A stretch of DNA of 64,000 nucleotides from NCBI GenBank assembly GCA_013399895.1, contig VXBA01005856.1, positions 186,001-250,000 on the forward strand. Reading direction: 5' to 3'. Positions within the stretch are counted from its first letter, which is position 1, and every line of letters starts with the position of its first letter. This DNA is from Serilophus lunatus. Its lineage: Eukaryota > Chordata > Aves > Passeriformes > Eurylaimidae. The notes below the pieces were generated by a model. It saw only the letters and a list, made by a program, of their open reading frames with translations, did not search any database and was not told where the DNA came from. This document shows positions 60,240 through 64,000 of this stretch, in pieces. The position numbers and the translations under genes are program-made.

Positions 60240-61480
60240 CCAAAGCAGTCTGTCAGGTCAGAAATGCGCTGCTGAAGTGGCATTATCCACTACGACAGCT
60301 CCTCCCCAGACAACATTTTGCATTGTTATGATAATTTGCTCTGCAAAACAAGCATGTGGGCACATAGAGCATCCTGTAATTTCTTTTGCCTTCTTGGAGT
60401 CAGACCCTGTTATCACAGGTGCATTTTCTGGCTGCCTCCTCCTTCTGTGTAAATGAACACTGGCATCATCCTACCCCTGGGACGTGCTCGCCTCCTCTTC
60501 CCTGCAAATGTTGTGCAGTGCAAAGGACTCCCCTGCACCACATGGCAATTCCTCCCTTTTGCATTCAGTCAGTTCTGTGAGCAGCCTGGAGTTGCCTGTA
60601 ATTGTCCAAATGCACATTTTACAACCAGCCTGCAATTAATTGCAGCTTAGCGTGCAATTAAACCTCCTTCTGCCAGGTGCTGTCGCACCAGGGCCGTTCA
60701 TCAGCCAGGTTTTGGGAGCTCTCTGGCTTCTCACATCCTGCTCACAGTTATCATGGCAGTCAGCAGATATCTGCTCTCCTTGGCATTTTCCCCATCACCA
60801 CTAAAAGAGAGATCATGGACACATATGTACCATGACTGGCCCATGGCCTGCTCTTGGTGCACCATCCATCCTCCCCACCGAGGGCAGTCTGCTCCGTAAC
60901 TGCCTGACAAACCCCTTCGCAGGAGCACTGTTGGCTCCTCAGAAAATGCTGGAGACTGCAGGAGGCGGAATTAGTGACATCTCTGACATCACCCCTTTCT
61001 GGCAGAAAATCTTTCATAGTTGTGGCTGTGAAATGAAGAGTGAAGACTGGGTCTGGCGGCCACAGACCAGGAAATGACTCCGTTGTTGTTTCAGAAAACA
61101 CTTACAATTCCACTGCTCTCAGTCCGAGTGCAGCAGATGTAGATTTCTTAATAAAACATGCAGTGGGTGGATCAGACAGACAGGATGTGATCGGTTTCCT
61201 CCTGACACTGTCTGAGCCTGCCTGCTGTTTTTTCACTACCAGAGGTATAAAAGCCAGAACATCTGCCCAACGAGGGAGCAGCCCCTTGTCAGGAGCGCCA
61301 CTGATGACTTGCCAAGCAGAAATGTATTTCTGCATTGGGTTACAGGAGAGAACTCGAGCACCACGCTTTGCAAAAGAACTAAGATGGACACTTTGTTTAG
61401 CTCAGTGTGGACTAGTGGTGTACAGGCTACAACTCTGGCCGAGGCATAGATTCTGGGTTCCTTTTTTTAATGAGGCTTAA
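60240..61480. other. GC-balanced stretch with a TATA motif, possible promoter region
   Basis: Composition is clearly less AT-rich than the flanks, and frames of 65-146 codons are open on both strands. TATAAAAG at 61246-61253 sits in the context AGAGGTATAAAAGCC. About 48 bases downstream an ATG at 61302 opens roughly 59 codons to TAA. The peptide is not recognised. This could be the promoter and first exon of a small or non-coding transcript, or simply conserved non-coding DNA. Confidence 0.2.
61246..61253 (+). promoter_or_regulatory. TATA-box-like motif
   Basis: Perfect TATAAAAG flanked by G/C-rich bases on both sides, as in core promoters. There is no independent evidence of transcription. 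Confidence 0.3.
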
Positions 61481-63856
61481 TTCTGATAAAACTTTCTGCT
61501 GTATAAACATACACATAAATTCTGAAGTTTCCCTATATTCTACAGGAATGAAGATTTTTGAGTGTCAATCTCTGCTCCAGTTCTCTGAGTCCATATAGAA
61601 TAGACAGGCTTTTGTATTTCAAATGCATTAGATGCTTAAAGATGTCTGATAATATTGTATGTATTAATTCAAATGACTGACTGCTAGAAATAAGTCTTAA
61701 AAGTCATTATAAACATTTCTGTCTTCAGAAACTTATGCTACTCTTATGATGATCAAATCTGGAAATCATAAAACCAAAATGTAGATACTGCCTAATATAG
61801 CAATAATTGGTTTATAAATATATAATTCTTTAGAAGGGATTAATATATCTTCATCACTATTCAAAGAGTGAAAATTAAAGTCTTAAAATCTTACCAGCAG
61901 TTTGTTGGATGCTTCAATCTTTTGTATTTTTGGTATAGTTACAGTGCAACCCAGTCAACATGCACTGTTGATTTTGCCAATATCAAAGCAATCTCTACCT
62001 TAACGATTATGTGTAGCATCACATGTCTGCAAATTATCTTTTCTTATGGATTTCAAATCAGAAAAAAATAAAGATTCACAGGTATGTATAAGTTCTACCC
62101 CTCCATGGATTTAAAAGGAGGTAGTGAACACTGGCAAATAAATATTTGTTAAATATTATTAAATACATGTAAACATATCTCTATGAGGAGTATCTGAGAT
62201 ACTTCTTTCCTCTGCTGGGGTCTGAATATAGCACTGTCTTCTAAGGTAGATGTAGCAGTGAGTGCTTCTTTCTTTGATTTTGGGAAAGGCTTACAGTAAA
62301 TGGCAGTCAAGGACGAAAGCATCAAGAAAATCACAGTTATTATTTGTGCTGTTGTCTTGTGTGGTGATGGAGCACACCAGAGAGTAAAACAAGAGAGTCC
62401 TACATAGAGGAAAATGTAGCTGAAAAATGTCTGAGGGGTTTCTGAATTCCACAGGGTCTAAGAAGCAAGGCTGGGGAATGACCCTTCGTGCTTGCAGGGG
62501 ACCTGGGGCGTATCTACCACTTCAGACACACGCTGCCTGAAATGCTCCTTCAAAATACAAGCCTGCAACTGTATATCTATGATATGTACACATTTTCATG
62601 ATTTCTCAGGCAGCAAACTGGCTCTCATATAATTATTGTCTTGTCATATCAGTTAAACAAGCAGATGGTCACACAGTTTGTACACACAGATTTCCAAATG
62701 TTCCTAGTGTTTGACTCTTGTTGACGGTCACAATGAACAACACCAAATAGGATCCTCTCCAAATTGTGATAAAGCAAAATGACCATTAAGTTGGATCAAA
62801 GGCAGAAATTCATTTAGGTTTAGTAGAGGGTTCATTATAGTCATTAGAGTAATACACATGATAGTACATAAATATGAGCACTGTGTTAATAGAGCCTGAT
62901 TCTGCAGAAATTCATTCAAAGGAGAAGGAAAAAGATTTCAAGTGTGATATCACACAATGAGACTGCCCAAACTGGGGCATGTAATTTGCTGGAGTGGCAG
63001 AGTAGCAGTGACTACTGTACTTCATAAAGTGGCAACTGTACTTCATAAAATCTTTAACATGTTCAAAACAAAAAAAACACAAAAAAAATCACCTCTGTCT
63101 CAGTCACTATTTTCATATAGACCAATAATTGTGTTTTGGAATAACTCTTATCTTTGTAATTCAGTCATATTGGTTTTTTTTGAGTTTCAGGTTAACTCAT
63201 TTCTATTTTCAGGATAGATAGCTCCATTGTTTTACCTTGGTTTAGGAATGCTGCATATAAAAAGACATTTTATTAGCACACCAGTAGTTTGTAGGTGGAT
63301 ATATGTTGCAGTCACTAAATTTTGTTCGATTCATAAAACTGTTATATGCTAATAAAATAATTCCTTTATGTAGGCTTTTTACTGTAGCTTCCAATACTTC
63401 TTCCTTGGAATCAATAAAAATCAAAAGGATTTAAGAATATGGGAAATTTCCCTCTTGGTGTGATCTCTGGTTCATCTACTGCAAGCCATTTACAGAAGTA
63501 ACAGTACGAAATGCTATTTAGTGAGAATGTAAGAATTTGGTTAATTTCTTGGTTTTAATAATAATATAATATATTATGAAATCCAACAGTATTTCATAGA
63601 TGATAAAAGATTGAGAAAAATCTTTAAAGGGAGAAGGTGGAATTAGTTTTACATTCCCACTATTAATTCAATCTATAAGTGTACAAAATCAGGATTTAAA
63701 TAAGCATGTCTTCCCCATATATGACAAAATGCATGGACCTTGAATGCTGGAAGTGCAAAGAAGGCTGGGAATAGGCAACAGAATTGTGAGACAGAATGTA
63801 CAACTGCATTCACTGAGCATCCTCTGCAAACAGCAGGAAATTTTATTTCCCTCCAG
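61481..63856. other. AT-rich unique sequence
   Basis: No repeat family is recognised. A 15-bp direct duplication ACTGTACTTCATAAA occurs at 63014-63028 and 63035-63049. Short frames have no support. Confidence 0.4.
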
Positions 63857-64000
63857 GAATGTATCGTGAACCTGAAGCATCATTTAGAAGTCCGCACACG
63901 GTCAGGGTCGTGGTGATCCTGAAAGAAAATAATAAAAGTCAGCAGGTACAACGTCAAGACTTTCCATCTTCGTTCCCAACAGGATTCCTTTCTCTTTCCC
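63857..64000 (+). CDS. Candidate exon running to the window edge (unknown)
   Basis: A strong acceptor (AATTTTATTTCCCTCCAG) ends at 63856. After two bases the frame is open for about 47 codons to the end of the window. It begins with an in-frame ATG and keeps at least six CpG sites in an otherwise CpG-poor region, a common mark of coding constraint. A donor-like CAG/GTACAA at 63945-63946 would give an 89-bp exon of 2 bases plus 29 codons. The peptide (Arg, Val and Ser/Pro-rich) is not recognised. Sequence beyond the window is needed to choose between the two ends. Confidence 0.2.

Noticed and set aside
1..64000. CRISPR array, operons, bacterial-type ribosome-binding sites, tRNA or rRNA genes
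   Set aside because: None was seen. The window is vertebrate nuclear DNA, and the tandem repeats are microsatellites or minisatellites without unique spacers.

Overview
This is non-coding-dominated vertebrate nuclear DNA, almost certainly from a bird and probably a songbird. The main evidence is ten or more CR1 LINE fragments, whose plus-oriented 3' ends finish in the avian signature ending near ATTCTATGATT. Three LTR stretches also resemble the songbird endogenous-retrovirus LTR class ending in AAACCACNACA. Family names come from remembered consensus features, not from a database search. Outside the repeats the DNA is AT-rich, with many homopolymer runs, four isolated N bases and no operons or ribosome-binding sites. 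The organisation looks like an intergenic desert or very large introns.

Layout. 0-2.2 kb: AT-rich, with a phase-compatible pair of exon-like segments (591-692 and 826-911). 2.2-3.3 kb: an antisense CR1 3' end interrupted by a solo LTR. 4.3-6.3 kb: two CR1 fragments, followed by a 0.5 kb stretch open on both strands. 6.3-27 kb: mostly unique AT-rich DNA with a tiny CR1 tail (9.85 kb), exon-like segments (7.1-7.5 and 12.46 kb), T/G-rich tracts and a diverged direct repeat pair (22.1 and 22.9 kb). 27.0-27.4 kb: antisense CR1 reverse-transcriptase fragment. 27.4-37 kb: unique DNA with a TTGTTCAA minisatellite, an 11-bp hairpin and a 22-bp perfect palindrome. 37.0-38.1 kb: the longest CR1, with decayed reverse-transcriptase motifs. 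41.1-44.2 kb: a repeat cluster made of a GC-rich LTR-like island, a CR1, an LTR fragment and another CR1. 44.2-58.8 kb: unique DNA with two more CR1 tails. 58.77-58.86 kb: a long tetranucleotide microsatellite. 58.9-64 kb: unique DNA, including a more GC-rich stretch with a TATA motif (61.25 kb) and an exon-like segment that runs to the window edge.

No protein-coding gene could be recognised. The exon-like segments are reported because they combine an open frame with plausible splice sites, but in 64 kb of AT-rich DNA several such coincidences are expected. Their confidences are low for that reason. No undescribed multi-gene system is visible. The most checkable oddities are the GC-rich LTR with E2F/YY1-like motifs, the perfect palindromes and hairpins, the 22 kb repeat pair, and the candidate exons at the two window edges.
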